64,000 nt of DNA from Streptococcus infantis (GCF_000963255.1 NZ_JYOV01000022.1:142133-206132), one strand, 5' to 3'; counted from the first letter of the stretch, positions 1 through 8,716 are shown. Translations and numbers: made by a program. The notes: generated from the letters alone by a model not told the origin.

Positions 1-336
1 TCTGTCTCAGTTATCCGTAATGCTGCCTTTATTGCAATTGCCCTTAGCTTCCTTGGTAAATTTACTGCTTTGATTTCAACAATTCCAAATGCTGTACTCG
101 GTGGTATGTCTATCCTTCTTTACGGGGTTATCGCAAGTAACGGTTTGAAAGTCTTGATCAAAGAGCGTGTTGACTTCGGACAAATGCGTAACCTTATCAT
201 CGCTAGTGCTATGTTGGTGCTTGGACTTGGTGGAGCAATCCTTAAACTTGGTCCAGTTACCCTTTCAGGTACTGCCCTATCAGCTATGACAGGTATCATC
301 CTAAACTTGATCTTGCCATACGAAAACAAAGACTAA
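1..336 (+). CDS. Uracil permease, C-terminal part (5' end outside window)
   Basis: The reading frame is open from base 1 and ends at the TAA at 334-336, giving about 111 residues of a hydrophobic protein. Visible segments include TIPNAVLGGMSILLYGVIA and a last membrane helix ending LNLILPYENKD, which match the C-terminus of the NCS2 uracil/xanthine permease family (PyrP/UraA). Family role: proton-coupled uptake of uracil across the cytoplasmic membrane, feeding pyrimidine salvage. The start, upstream regulation and most transmembrane segments lie outside the window, so uracil rather than xanthine specificity rests on resemblance only. A strong terminator follows directly. Confidence 0.8.
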   Translation, partial: SVSVIRNAAFIAIALSFLGKFTALISTIPNAVLGGMSILLYGVIASNGLKVLIKERVDFGQMRNLIIASAMLVLGLGGAILKLGPVTLSGTALSAMTGIILNLILPYENKD

Positions 337-354
337 TCCATATAGAATCAACAA

Positions 355-388
355 GAGGTCGGGACCAAAATCCCGACCTCAATTTTTA
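355..388 (+). terminator. Rho-independent terminator after uracil permease
   Basis: A perfect 10-bp stem (355-364 with 371-380, arm GAGGTCGGGA) has a 6-base loop and is followed by AATTTTTATT. It lies 19 bases after the permease stop codon. Confidence 0.9.
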
Positions 389-467
389 TTCACAAGAAGA
401 CTTTGATACAGTGACTCATTGGACTGTTGTCAAAAAATTTGATTTCTCAATTTCCTGTCCTAAATTC

Positions 468-1210
468 CTAATTTCCCCAAGCAATTAAGAAATACAAGAG
501 ACTTGAACCAAACATATCTGCAAGAGCATGCATGATAAAGAATGGGAGTAAATTCTTGACCACATACTTGTACAAGAAATAATAAAAGAGACCATAAACA
601 AGCTCAATAACCAAGGCCCAGAGTAAGCCTTGATAGGTATGGAAAGAAATTCGTATAATTACAGAATATACTAGAACCAGCTACTGATGCTTTTCTTTTA
701 CTGAAGTCAGCAATCCCAAGAAGAAAAATTCTTCATAAAAACCATTTAGAAGAGCATAACCAATGGCCATTGGCGTCAAAACCATAAATTTTCGAATGAT
801 TTCATGGGATCAATAAAAGGGATCAACTGAGGTTTAAATCATTGTACTCACCACTAAGGGTTGTTGCAATATCACCAAATATCCCAACTACAGCAAAGAT
901 AAGGGGTACCCAAATTAAAACAGACCAGCTCCAGCGTATAGGTCTTGTTTAAAATCATAATTTCGAATCAAGAGATAAAGGAAAGTAATCCCTAACATCA
1001 TCAATTGAAAAGTAAAATTACTAGAATAAGCTGCCCTATCACTACTACATTTGTCCTAGTTTCAGCAAAGTTAGTAAGAGTTGAAGATGATAAACTTGCC
1101 ATAAATTGTTGGGTAGAACGAATGATAAACTCTCCAAACATTAAAACAGTCACGATAAAAATATCAAACCATTTTAAGGGGCTTAAAGACTTAGAGCGAT
1201 GTAAACACAA
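468..1210 (-). pseudogene. Degraded CPBP (CAAX/Abi-type) intramembrane metalloprotease
   Basis: On the minus strand, fragments in different frames together spell a CPBP-family protein. The N-terminal part (1210-1004) carries SLSPLKWFDIFIVTVLMF. A middle part (about 990-830) carries SVLIWVPLIFAVVGIFGDIA. The catalytic-type motif region LNGFYEEFFFLGLL lies near 720-760. The tail FFIMHALADMFGSSLL ends at the stop at 468-470. At least two frameshifts (near 1003 and near 915) and an in-frame nonsense codon (681-683) separate the pieces, and no convincing ATG start remains. Intact relatives are multi-pass membrane proteases, often linked to bacteriocin immunity. This copy cannot make a functional protein. 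Confidence 0.75.
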
Positions 1211-1236
1211 AAAACAGTCCTTGTAAAAAGACTGTT
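1211..1236 (-). terminator. Terminator of the DMT transporter gene
   Basis: Reading the minus strand, a 7-bp stem (AACAGTC, 1230-1236, with GACTGTT, 1213-1219) is followed by a T run at 1211-1214. It sits just past the DMT transporter stop at 1245. Confidence 0.7.
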
Positions 1237-1244
1237 CTAGTAAA

Positions 1245-2157
1245 TTACACTGAGTGCTGTTTCTTTTCTAGCATTAAATCCTTTAATGAAATAATGGTTA
1301 CAGCTAATAAAATCATAGCCATTCCAATAAAGTCTATAGGATAGAAAATATCTCCCATAATCATGAAGGCAAAAAAAACTGCTGAAATAGGCTCAATAGA
1401 GGCCAAGAGGCTAGACTTGACTGGGCCAATCATACTAGCTCCCTTAAGAAAGGCTGTATAGGCAAAGACCGTTCCGATAAGGATGATTCCTGCAAATGCA
1501 AGAAAGATATCAAAAGAAAAGGGAATACTAGCTCCAATAATCCCCGTAAAAGGTACTGCTAGTATACCTGAGATGGTCATTCCAACACCAATAACCAACA
1601 TGCTCCCCCATTTTTGAATCAATTTTATGGGTAAAATGATATAAAGAGCATAGGTCAGGGCTGAGAACAAGCCACAGAAGAGACCCGCTGGTGTCATAGA
1701 AAGCTGATCCAACTGTCCATGAGTCGCGATGAGAAAGGTACCACCTATAGCTAAAAACATAGAGATGATTTCCGAAAGCGTCGGAGTAACCTTATCCTTG
1801 ATACAAGTGTAAGCAAGAATTCCAACTGGACAGACATACTGGAGGACTGTCGCTGTCCCAGCATTTGTCTCCTGAATAGCCGATAGATAAGCTAATTGAT
1901 TCAGAAAAAGACCAAATAAAGAAAATAACAAGAGAGAAAACAGACTTGATTTATCCTTCAGAAAGGCCATAAATTTATCCCTCGATTTAGTATAGTCCAG
2001 AAGAAGCAAGAGTAATCCAGCAATTATCAAACGGATATTTGGTCAGGACAAGAGCAGAAATCCCATGAGCCATCAAGTACTGACCACTGGTGCCAGACAA
2101 GCCCCAGGCAATACCTGCAATCACTGTAAAAAGAGTTCCTTTTAAAGCTTTTGACAT
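1245..2157 (-). pseudogene. Frameshifted EamA/DMT-family drug/metabolite transporter
   Basis: The intact 3' portion encodes 261 residues with about nine hydrophobic segments and two EamA-like halves. The natural start is ATG at 2155-2157 (MSKALKGTLFTVIAGIAWGL). This frame runs to ALVLTKYPF and then leaves the EamA frame; one extra base in the A run near 2040-2043 explains it, since removing it restores ALVLTNIRLIIAGLLLLL. The family exports or imports small metabolites across the cytoplasmic membrane, and the substrate cannot be predicted here. The lesion is a single-base indel in a short homopolymer, so it could be a sequencing error, phase variation or early decay. Confidence 0.8.
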
Positions 2158-2165
2158 ACTTCCCC

Positions 2166-3098
2166 CTAGTCTCTATCTCGAATCAAGTCCATGACCTGAT
2201 TACGATCTAATATCCACTGAGCACGCTCATCTTTTTCATAGGTTCGGTTAGATAGAAAAATTGCCGCCTCTTGCTTCTTACGATTCCACATGATAAAGGT
2301 CCCAGTATAGCCTGTATGGTCCAGCCAGTCACCTTCAAGATTCCAGGCCAATGAGCGTTCTCTATCATCTAGGTCTGAAAAATTCTGTGTTAACTCTTCT
2401 GCAAATGAATCTTTTAAATAGTGCTCCAAAAAGATCTTCAAATCATGAACTGTTGAAAACAAACCTGCACTACCTGCATGTTTCCCAAGCAAACGAGCCT
2501 TGGGATCATGAACGACTCCTGCTTTCTGTCCACGAATCGTTGGAACAGCACTGGGAACTGGTCCAAATCGAGTTTCTCCCATCTTCCATGGATCCAAAAC
2601 TTGCTCCTGTAAAATCTGATCCAAGTCCTTTTCAAAATAAGATTCTAAAAGAAAACCTAGTAAGAGAAAGTGCACATCTGAGTATAGAAAGGCTCTCTTC
2701 TCTCGGCGATTCAGATGAAACATAGCTTCTCTTAACTGATCTGCTGAAAGCTGATCTCTATTAGGAATAAAAGGATCTAAATCCGTTGCATGCGTTAGGA
2801 GTTGTCGAATGGTGATGTCTGGGTAATCCACTTCTGGAAGATAGTCTCTTATGGAGTTATCAAGCTCAATCTTACCTTCCTTCCACAAAAAGGTTAAGAC
2901 CGTTCCTACTCCAACGACCTTGCTCACACTTGCCAAATCATAGACCAAGCCCTCACGAGTCTGCTCACCAGTTTCTGGATTTGCTTCTCCTAGATACCAG
3001 TCAGACCAAACGCCATCCTGATAATACGCAAAAGAGGCACCAGGATAAATCCCTGCCTCAATTTGTTGCTCTATTTTTTGAATGATTTTTTGTTTCAT
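2166..3098 (-). CDS. Class C beta-lactamase-like serine hydrolase
   Basis: This 310-residue protein belongs to the beta-lactamase/esterase (PBP-fold) family. The nucleophile motif SxxK is seen as SVSK within LASVSKVVGVG near residue 58. A tyrosine motif appears as YSD in AFLYSDVHFLLLG near residue 140. HTG in LDHTGYTGTF near residue 260 takes the place of the KTG box. There is no signal peptide, so it should be cytoplasmic, like EstB-type esterases and unlike true secreted beta-lactamases. Its ATG overlaps the cppA stop codon, so the two are translationally coupled. The natural substrate is unknown; antibiotic resistance is not implied. Confidence 0.8.
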   Translation of the reverse strand: MKQKIIQKIEQQIEAGIYPGASFAYYQDGVWSDWYLGEANPETGEQTREGLVYDLASVSKVVGVGTVLTFLWKEGKIELDNSIRDYLPEVDYPDITIRQLLTHATDLDPFIPNRDQLSADQLREAMFHLNRREKRAFLYSDVHFLLLGFLLESYFEKDLDQILQEQVLDPWKMGETRFGPVPSAVPTIRGQKAGVVHDPKARLLGKHAGSAGLFSTVHDLKIFLEHYLKDSFAEELTQNFSDLDDRERSLAWNLEGDWLDHTGYTGTFIMWNRKKQEAAIFLSNRTYEKDERAQWILDRNQVMDLIRDRD

Positions 3099-3820
3099 AC
3101 TGCTTCAAACCACAATTCAATATTGTTGGTATCCTTAGTTAGGAAAAACTTCTCAGATTTTGGAATAAAGTAACCAACTTCTTCAAATCTCTGACGCAAT
3201 ACAGGCAAATCCAAATTCTCTACTTGAAATTTTAACATGGACAAGTCCCATGTTATATTATTTTCAACCAGTAAATCGCTCCCTTGAGCTTGATTAAAAG
3301 CTAGTCGATTTTCGATTTCTTTTTTATCAAGTAGGCTTGATGTCTCATCTGGTAAGTTAATTTCCACCGAGATTTCAAAGGCTGTCAAATATCTCAGTTT
3401 CTCATCTTTTGAAAAAGTGACTTCTTCCTCAACTTTTTTCAAATCCTTGATATCATCTTCGGCATGAATAAGAATACAATCCCCTTCTGGAGAAAGAACC
3501 TCAAAAGCATATCCCTTAGCTCCCTTATAGAGTTGAGGGATTTTTTCCATTCTAGCTAGTAGCGCTTCAATCTCAGATGGCTTCTCTACCTTTACAAGTA
3601 ACCTAGCTAATTTTTTAATCCCTTCAACCTTACGGCTCCTCATACTTGGTGACTCTTCTAAAACTAACTTTTCAATGCCTGACTGGTCTCCAAGTGATAG
3701 GAATGCAGACTCTTCAAGCAAGGGTTTCATCCCCAAAGTCTCAATATAAAACAACTCATTTAAATTTCTATTATTTACCTTTAGCGTCGGGATCATACGC
3801 TTTATTTGATTTACAATCAT
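3095..3820 (-). CDS. cppA: CppA family protein
   Basis: The start is placed at ATG 3818-3820 because GGAGG lies 5 bases upstream; this gives 241 residues beginning MIVNQIKRMIPTLKVNNRNL. The sequence matches streptococcal CppA, first described as a C3-degrading proteinase and built of a glyoxalase-like N-terminal domain (PTLKVNNRNLNELFYIETLGM) and a distinct C-terminal domain (ISVEINLPDE onward). No protease motif or export signal is visible, so the proteinase name should be treated with caution. The gene overlaps the following serine hydrolase and forms a two-gene unit with it. Confidence 0.8.
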   Translation of the reverse strand: MIVNQIKRMIPTLKVNNRNLNELFYIETLGMKPLLEESAFLSLGDQSGIEKLVLEESPSMRSRKVEGIKKLARLLVKVEKPSEIEALLARMEKIPQLYKGAKGYAFEVLSPEGDCILIHAEDDIKDLKKVEEEVTFSKDEKLRYLTAFEISVEINLPDETSSLLDKKEIENRLAFNQAQGSDLLVENNITWDLSMLKFQVENLDLPVLRQRFEEVGYFIPKSEKFFLTKDTNNIELWFEAV

Positions 3821-3916
3821 AAATTCCTCCAACACTTTTTATTTTAAAGGATTTTATCTTTTTTTACAAGTTATTCAATAAAAAACTTTAACTATATTAA
3901 CTCTTTAAATTAAATT

Positions 3917-3940
3917 CCCCCTTCTGTTTGTAGAAGGGGG
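3917..3940 (-). terminator. Terminator of the endonuclease-like gene
   Basis: A 9-bp stem, CCCCCTTCT (3917-3925) with AGAAGGGGG (3932-3940), has a 6-base loop. It follows the stop of the minus-strand gene that ends at 3969. The U tract on that strand is interrupted (AATTTAATTT). Confidence 0.6.
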
Positions 3941-3968
3941 CTTGATTGTTTTTACTAAAATACCTGAT

Positions 3969-4787
3969 TTAGTCTTTCCAAGATAGTGTTGCTTGTAGAC
4001 CGTAATGATCACTAACTTGTGGACTGTTTTTACCATCAAAGACTACGTGAAGTTTTTCTACCTGCACATCCTCTGTTGTAAAGATATAATCAATTCGAAG
4101 AGGTTCGCTGTTCCCCTTCCAACCATCAATTTCAGGCGGAACAGTGTAACTACCACTTCTTTCTTTTGCAACTTCAAATGCATCTTGTAAGTTTAGTGGA
4201 CTAGCTAAAATAGCTTGGTAACCCTCTTGGCCTGCAGGATTATTAAAATCACCTGCTAGCAAGAGTGGCTTGTTCAATTCTTTCAGAACTGCTTCAAAGC
4301 GCGCCCATTCCTCTTGGAAGCCTTTATCCCACCAAGAGAGATGGACACTCGCAACTGCAAGTTCTTTACCTTCAACTACTGTCTCTGCTAGAGCAACTCG
4401 ACGAGTGTGGTAATCTGTCGGATCATCTACATCTGAAACCAAAATTTCACGCGCTTCAATTGGTGTTTTAGATAGAATTGCAACACCTTCATGGTAACGA
4501 TCATAACCGATATGGTTATAGGCCCAAGTCCAATAATAGTTTTGACCTTGCTCAGCCAACTTCTCTACCAAAAGTCGCACATAGTGGTCTTGATGAATCG
4601 GCTCAGCAGATGGTAATGGCTGATAAAGTACACCAGCTTCTACTTGCGCTGAAGTAATTTCCTGGTTAATTTCTTGAAAACAAATCAAATCATAACCATT
4701 TTCAAGTATATCTTGAAGTAAAAGTTGAAACTTTTGTTCAGGATCTTTTTCCATCCAACTATGGGTATTGAGTGTTAAAAACTTCAT
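3969..4787 (-). CDS. Endonuclease/exonuclease/phosphatase family protein
   Basis: This 272-residue cytoplasmic protein has the DNase I/exonuclease III fold. Visible family motifs are LTLNTHSW at the N-terminus (metal-binding Asn), ICFQEINQ (catalytic Glu), VASVHLSWW, LLAGDFNNP (the paired Asp/Asn motif) and SDHYGLQATL at the C-terminus (catalytic His). AGGAG lies 6 bases before the ATG. Members act on nucleic acids, phospholipids or other phosphodiesters, and the substrate cannot be told from sequence. It is a single gene between its own terminator and the PTS gene's terminator. Confidence 0.85.
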   Translation of the reverse strand: MKFLTLNTHSWMEKDPEQKFQLLLQDILENGYDLICFQEINQEITSAQVEAGVLYQPLPSAEPIHQDHYVRLLVEKLAEQGQNYYWTWAYNHIGYDRYHEGVAILSKTPIEAREILVSDVDDPTDYHTRRVALAETVVEGKELAVASVHLSWWDKGFQEEWARFEAVLKELNKPLLLAGDFNNPAGQEGYQAILASPLNLQDAFEVAKERSGSYTVPPEIDGWKGNSEPLRIDYIFTTEDVQVEKLHVVFDGKNSPQVSDHYGLQATLSWKD

Positions 4788-4807
4788 GCTTTTCTCCTAT
4801 TAAACAA

Positions 4808-4832
4808 GAGGTTGGAAACAGCTTCCAACCTC
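4808..4832 (-). terminator. Terminator of the PTS gene
   Basis: A perfect 10-bp stem (GAGGTTGGAA 4808-4817 with 4823-4832) has a 5-base loop. On the minus strand it is followed by TTGTTTA, directly after the PTS stop codon at 4840. Confidence 0.75.
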
Positions 4833-4839
4833 CTAAATA

Positions 4840-7026
4840 TTACAATTCTACTTTTGCAACTGCTGTTTTAGCAGCAAGAGAACCTGTTTGTTCTAATTTA
4901 ACTGATTTGATCGCATCACCATTTGTGAAGACAACTACAGTTGTGGTTTCACGACCAGCTTCACGGATAGCACCCAAGTCAGCTGTGACAAGAAGATCAC
5001 CAGCTGCAACCTGTTGTCCTTCAGTAACACGAACTGTAAATGGTTTACCTTCAAGACTGACTGTGTCTAAACCAATGTGAACAAGTACTTCAAGGCCTGC
5101 TTCAGTCACAAGACCAAGAGCGTGTTTAGTTGGGAAGATGCTTGATACAGTACCTGATACTGGAGATACAATGTTTCCGTTTGCTGGTTCCACTGCAAAT
5201 CCATCACCCATCATTTTTTGTGCGAATACAGGATCCTTAACTTGATCCAATTCAATCACTTGACCGTCAGCAACTGAGTATACTTCTTCAGTCACACCTT
5301 TGTATACAACAGCATCTTGTTGAGCTGCTGCCATTTGACTTGGAAGAGTTTCAGGAATCACTTCACCTGAGTCAAGAAGGTCTTGGATATCTGATTTCAA
5401 AACGTCAGCTTTAGGTCCGTAGATAGCTTGGACACCTTGTCCTTTCATGACAAGTCCCATAGCTCCTTCAGCTTTCCATTGTTCCTCTGTTCCAACTTTT
5501 TCAGCGTCTTTTACAGTAACACGAAGGCGAGTCATACATGCGTCCACATCAACGATGTTAGCACGTCCACCAAGAAGGTTAATGATGTTAACAGCTTGAG
5601 AAGCTTCTGCAACTTTTGACTCACCAGAAGCAGCAGATTCTGATGAACCTTCAGCAGTTTCGTAGTTTCCGTTACGTCCTGGAGTAGCATAGTTGAATTT
5701 TTGAATCATGAAGTTGGCGATAAAGTACATGATAACTGCAAATAGTGCTGTTACCCAGATAAAGTTAATGATATCCATACCAAGACCAGCATTGATAGCT
5801 AGTGGAGTACGAGTCAAGAACTCAATTGAACCGAATGAGTGCACACGAAGGTGAACAATATCAGCCATAGCAAAGGCAGCACCTTGAACAACAGAGTAGA
5901 CAAGGTAAAGAGGTGTTGCAACGAACATGAACATATATTCAATTGGCTCAGTAACACCAGTCAAGAAAGTTGCAAGAGCTGTCGCAATCATCATACCTTT
6001 GTATTGGTGTTTCTTGTCTGCTTCAACATTACGGTAAATAGCAGCAGCCACACCCATCAAAATACCGAATGAACCAATCATTTGTCCAACTTTGAAACGA
6101 GCTGGATGAACTGTATCTAGCAATGTTTGGTATTGACTAGCATCAGTACCTTTAAGGTTTACAAGGTCTGTTACCCATGCAAGCCAAAGTGGATCTTGTC
6201 CAAATACTTGAGTGCCTTTTGCTGCACCAGTTAAAATATCGTAAGTACCACCAAGAGCTGTATAGTTCATTGGGATAGTCAACATATGGTGAAGACCAAA
6301 TGGCAAGAGCAAGCGTTCCAAAGTACCATACAAGAATGGTGCAAGAACTGGTGCTGTTTCTTGTGAATTAGCAATCCAGATACCGAAGTTGTTGATACCT
6401 GTTTGAACAACTGGCCAGAAAGCTGAAAGAAGAATTGCAGCGATTGCTGAGCGAAGAATAACTACAAATGGTACAAAACGTTTCCCGTTAAAGAATGAAA
6501 GGGCATCAGGAAGTTTACGGAAATTATAGTATTTGTTAAATGCAGTCGCTCCAACAAAACCGGAGATAATCCCTACAAATACCCCCATGTTAAGGGCTGG
6601 TGACTCAAGTACACTAATGAAGTAATCAGCAACCTTGATAGATCCACCAAAGATTGTTGAAACCATAGCGTTAGGATCTTTCAACATATCCCCTGATACA
6701 CCGAAGATTGTACCAGTGATACGGTTAATAAGGATAAATGCAAGACCTGCCGCAAAAGCACCACCAGCACGTTCTTTAGCCCAACTTCCTCCAATAGCGA
6801 GGGCAAACAAAATATGAAGGTTACCGATAACTCCCCAACCAATTTGCTCTAGTACGCCACCAGTAATAACTAGGGGAGCAAGGTTTGGGTCAATCATTGC
6901 AAGTGACTTACCGATTGAAATCATCAATCCAGCCGCTGGCATAACAGCGATAACCACCATTAGAGCCTTACCGAATTTCTGCCAAAATTCGAAAGACAAG
7001 ACATTTTTGAATGTATCTTTCATCAT
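4840..7026 (-). CDS. ptsG: PTS glucose/maltose-type permease, fused EIICBA
   Basis: This 728-residue membrane permease phosphorylates its sugar during uptake, taking phosphate from PEP through EI and HPr. Order of parts: EIIC membrane domain (about 10-430, with the GVTEPIEYMFMF motif), EIIB (about 470-545, phosphocysteine in VDACMTRLRV, Cys497), a linker, and EIIA (about 590-728, phosphohistidine in VLVHIGLDTV, His650). The fused order and sequence match the pneumococcal permease assigned to glucose and in other streptococci to maltose, so sugar specificity is uncertain. AGGAG lies 6 bases before the first of two tandem ATG codons. A tandem LacI-family operator lies at the promoter. Confidence 0.85.
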   Translation of the reverse strand: MMKDTFKNVLSFEFWQKFGKALMVVIAVMPAAGLMISIGKSLAMIDPNLAPLVITGGVLEQIGWGVIGNLHILFALAIGGSWAKERAGGAFAAGLAFILINRITGTIFGVSGDMLKDPNAMVSTIFGGSIKVADYFISVLESPALNMGVFVGIISGFVGATAFNKYYNFRKLPDALSFFNGKRFVPFVVILRSAIAAILLSAFWPVVQTGINNFGIWIANSQETAPVLAPFLYGTLERLLLPFGLHHMLTIPMNYTALGGTYDILTGAAKGTQVFGQDPLWLAWVTDLVNLKGTDASQYQTLLDTVHPARFKVGQMIGSFGILMGVAAAIYRNVEADKKHQYKGMMIATALATFLTGVTEPIEYMFMFVATPLYLVYSVVQGAAFAMADIVHLRVHSFGSIEFLTRTPLAINAGLGMDIINFIWVTALFAVIMYFIANFMIQKFNYATPGRNGNYETAEGSSESAASGESKVAEASQAVNIINLLGGRANIVDVDACMTRLRVTVKDAEKVGTEEQWKAEGAMGLVMKGQGVQAIYGPKADVLKSDIQDLLDSGEVIPETLPSQMAAAQQDAVVYKGVTEEVYSVADGQVIELDQVKDPVFAQKMMGDGFAVEPANGNIVSPVSGTVSSIFPTKHALGLVTEAGLEVLVHIGLDTVSLEGKPFTVRVTEGQQVAAGDLLVTADLGAIREAGRETTTVVVFTNGDAIKSVKLEQTGSLAAKTAVAKVEL

Positions 7027-7050
7027 TCAAATCTCCTTTATATTTATTCG

Positions 7051-7075
7051 GCAAACGTTTTACGAAAACGTTTGC
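7051..7075. promoter_or_regulatory. Tandem LacI-family operator (CcpA cre or MalR type) at the PTS promoter
   Basis: An inverted repeat with perfect 11-bp arms (GCAAACGTTTT at 7051-7061 and AAAACGTTTGC at 7065-7075) contains two copies of the AAACGTTT core typical of LacI-family operators, centred 13 bp apart. It lies at about +15 to +40 of the predicted PTS transcript, where a bound repressor would block initiation or elongation. The sequence does not tell CcpA from a sugar-specific LacI-family repressor. Confidence 0.75.
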
Positions 7076-7091
7076 GCTTGTTTATGATTTA

Positions 7092-7119
7092 ATTCTACCA
7101 CTTTTTATTTTTTTGTAAA
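7092..7119 (-). promoter_or_regulatory. Promoter of the PTS gene
   Basis: On the minus strand, TTTACA (7114-7119) and TAGAAT (7092-7097) are separated by 16 bases, upstream of the tandem operator and about 70 bases from the PTS start codon. Confidence 0.7.
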
Positions 7120-7191
7120 GGCTTTTATAAAAAAATTTTGACTTTTTCTTTCGTTTCACTTTCTAGGCACGCTCTCTCTTACTGACCTTTT

Positions 7192-7220
7192 TTGAGTTTG
7201 TAGGGCTTTTCTGATATAAT
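7192..7220 (+). promoter_or_regulatory. Promoter of the radical SAM operon, predicted leaderless
   Basis: TTGAGT (7192-7197) and TATAAT (7215-7220) are 17 bases apart, with a TGA extended -10 element directly before TATAAT. The ATG begins at 7228, only 7 bases after the -10 box. Transcription should therefore start at or next to the start codon, and no Shine-Dalgarno sequence is possible. Confidence 0.8.
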
Positions 7221-7227
7221 ATTAGCT

Positions 7228-8175
7228 ATGAAATCCTATAATACCTTGAATGATTACTATCGAAATTTATTCGGAGAAAAAACTTTTAAAGTTCCTATTG
7301 ATGCTGGCTTTGACTGTCCAAACCGTGATGGAACTGTAGCACATGGGGGCTGTACTTTTTGTACGGTTTCTGGTTCTGGAGATGCAATCGTTGCACCTGA
7401 TGCTCCTATCCGTGAGCAATTCTATAAAGAAATTGACTTTATGCATCGTAAATGGCCTGAAGTTAAAAAATATTTGGTTTACTTCCAAAATTTTACCAAT
7501 ACCCATGAAAAACTTGAAGTGATTCGCGAACGCTATGAACAAGCTATCAACGAACCTGGGGTTGTCGGTATCAATATCGGTACTCGACCAGATTGCCTTC
7601 CTGATGAAACAATTGAATACTTGGCAGAATTATCAGAGCGAATGCATGTTACCGTAGAGTTAGGCTTACAAACAACATATGAAGCCACTTCTGAATTGAT
7701 TAACCGTGCTCACTCCTATGAACTCTATGTGGAGACAGTTAAACGCTTGAGGAAATATCCCAAGATTGAAATTGTTGCCCATTTGATTAATGGCTTGCCA
7801 GGGGAAACTCATGACATGATGGTGGAAAATGTTCGTCGCTGTGTGACGGATAATGATATTCAAGGGATTAAACTTCACCTACTTCACCTCATGACCAATA
7901 CTCGGATGCAACGTGATTATCATGAAGGTCGTTTGCAGCTTATGAGTCAGGATGAATATGTCAAGGTCATCTGTGATCAGCTAGAAATCATTCCCAAACA
8001 TATCGTTATCCATCGGATTACGGGTGATGCACCTAGAGATATGCTGATTGGTCCTATGTGGAGTCTCAATAAATGGGAAGTTCTAAATAGCATTGAGGCT
8101 GAAATGAGACGTCGAGGTAGTGTTCAAGGATGCAAGGCTGTAAAACAGGAGTTTATGAATGAAAAAACCACTTGA
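7228..8175 (+). CDS. TIGR01212-family radical SAM protein (YtqA type)
   Basis: This 315-residue cytoplasmic protein has a radical SAM core. The cluster-binding cysteines are spaced as in YtqA relatives, in CPNRDGTVAHGGCTFC near residues 30-45, instead of the classical CxxxCxxC. Conserved NIGTRPDCLP and LINGLPGETHDMM also fit the family. B. subtilis ytqA lies beside ytqB (mnmM), as here, which suggests a link to tRNA modification, but the reaction is unknown. The chosen start is the only one near the N-terminus that fits relatives beginning MK.SYNTLNDYYR. The end overlaps mnmM by 17 bases. Confidence 0.85.
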   Translation: MKSYNTLNDYYRNLFGEKTFKVPIDAGFDCPNRDGTVAHGGCTFCTVSGSGDAIVAPDAPIREQFYKEIDFMHRKWPEVKKYLVYFQNFTNTHEKLEVIRERYEQAINEPGVVGINIGTRPDCLPDETIEYLAELSERMHVTVELGLQTTYEATSELINRAHSYELYVETVKRLRKYPKIEIVAHLINGLPGETHDMMVENVRRCVTDNDIQGIKLHLLHLMTNTRMQRDYHEGRLQLMSQDEYVKVICDQLEIIPKHIVIHRITGDAPRDMLIGPMWSLNKWEVLNSIEAEMRRRGSVQGCKAVKQEFMNEKTT

Positions 8176-8716
8176 AATGGCACATGATTTTCTTGCCCAA
8201 GTCATCACAAAAGATGATGTTGTTGTAGATGCAACAATGGGAAATGGACATGATACACTTTTCCTTGCCAAATTAGCTAAAAAAGTCTACGCTTTTGATA
8301 TACAAGAACAAGCTCTTGAAAAAACAAGTCAACGTCTACAAGAAGTCGGTTTGACCAATGTCGAGTTACTTCTACAAGGTCATGAAACCGTAGATCAGTT
8401 TGTAACAGAGGTGAAAGCAGCTATCTTTAACCTAGGTTATCTTCCTTCTGCTGATAAGTCTATCATTACGAAGCCTCAAACAACCATCGAGGCACTTGAA
8501 AAGCTCTGTCAGATGCTCGTTAAAGGTGGGCGAATAGCCATTATGATTTATTACGGGCATGAAGGCGGAGATATCGAACGGGATGCAGTCATGGATTTTG
8601 TCAGTCACTTACCACAACAAGAATATACTGCTACGATCTATCGCACTCTCAACCAGATCAACAATCCACCATTTTTAGTCATGATTGAAAAATTAGAAAG
8701 GTATCGACATGGATAA
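8159..8716 (+). CDS. mnmM: tRNA wobble-uridine methyltransferase MnmM (YtqB)
   Basis: This 185-residue class I SAM-dependent methyltransferase shows the SAM-binding motif DATMGNGHDTLFLA near residue 22 and the family motif FNLGYLPSADKSI near residue 92. YtqB/MnmM in Gram-positive bacteria performs the last methylation in forming mnm5(s2)U34 on tRNAs, replacing the MnmC methyltransferase of E. coli. AGGAG at 8147-8151 is 7 bases before the ATG, inside the end of the radical SAM gene, which indicates coupled translation. The last bases overlap the start of the next small gene. Function is by family resemblance. Confidence 0.82.
   Translation: MKKPLEMAHDFLAQVITKDDVVVDATMGNGHDTLFLAKLAKKVYAFDIQEQALEKTSQRLQEVGLTNVELLLQGHETVDQFVTEVKAAIFNLGYLPSADKSIITKPQTTIEALEKLCQMLVKGGRIAIMIYYGHEGGDIERDAVMDFVSHLPQQEYTATIYRTLNQINNPPFLVMIEKLERYRHG

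Noticed and set aside
2351..2725. Plus-strand open frame of 124 codons inside the serine hydrolase gene
   Set aside because: It is antisense to a well-supported family protein, has no ribosome binding site and no family resemblance.
2166..3098. Beta-lactam resistance gene
   Set aside because: The protein has no signal peptide and carries HTG in place of KTG; it fits cytoplasmic esterase-like hydrolases better.
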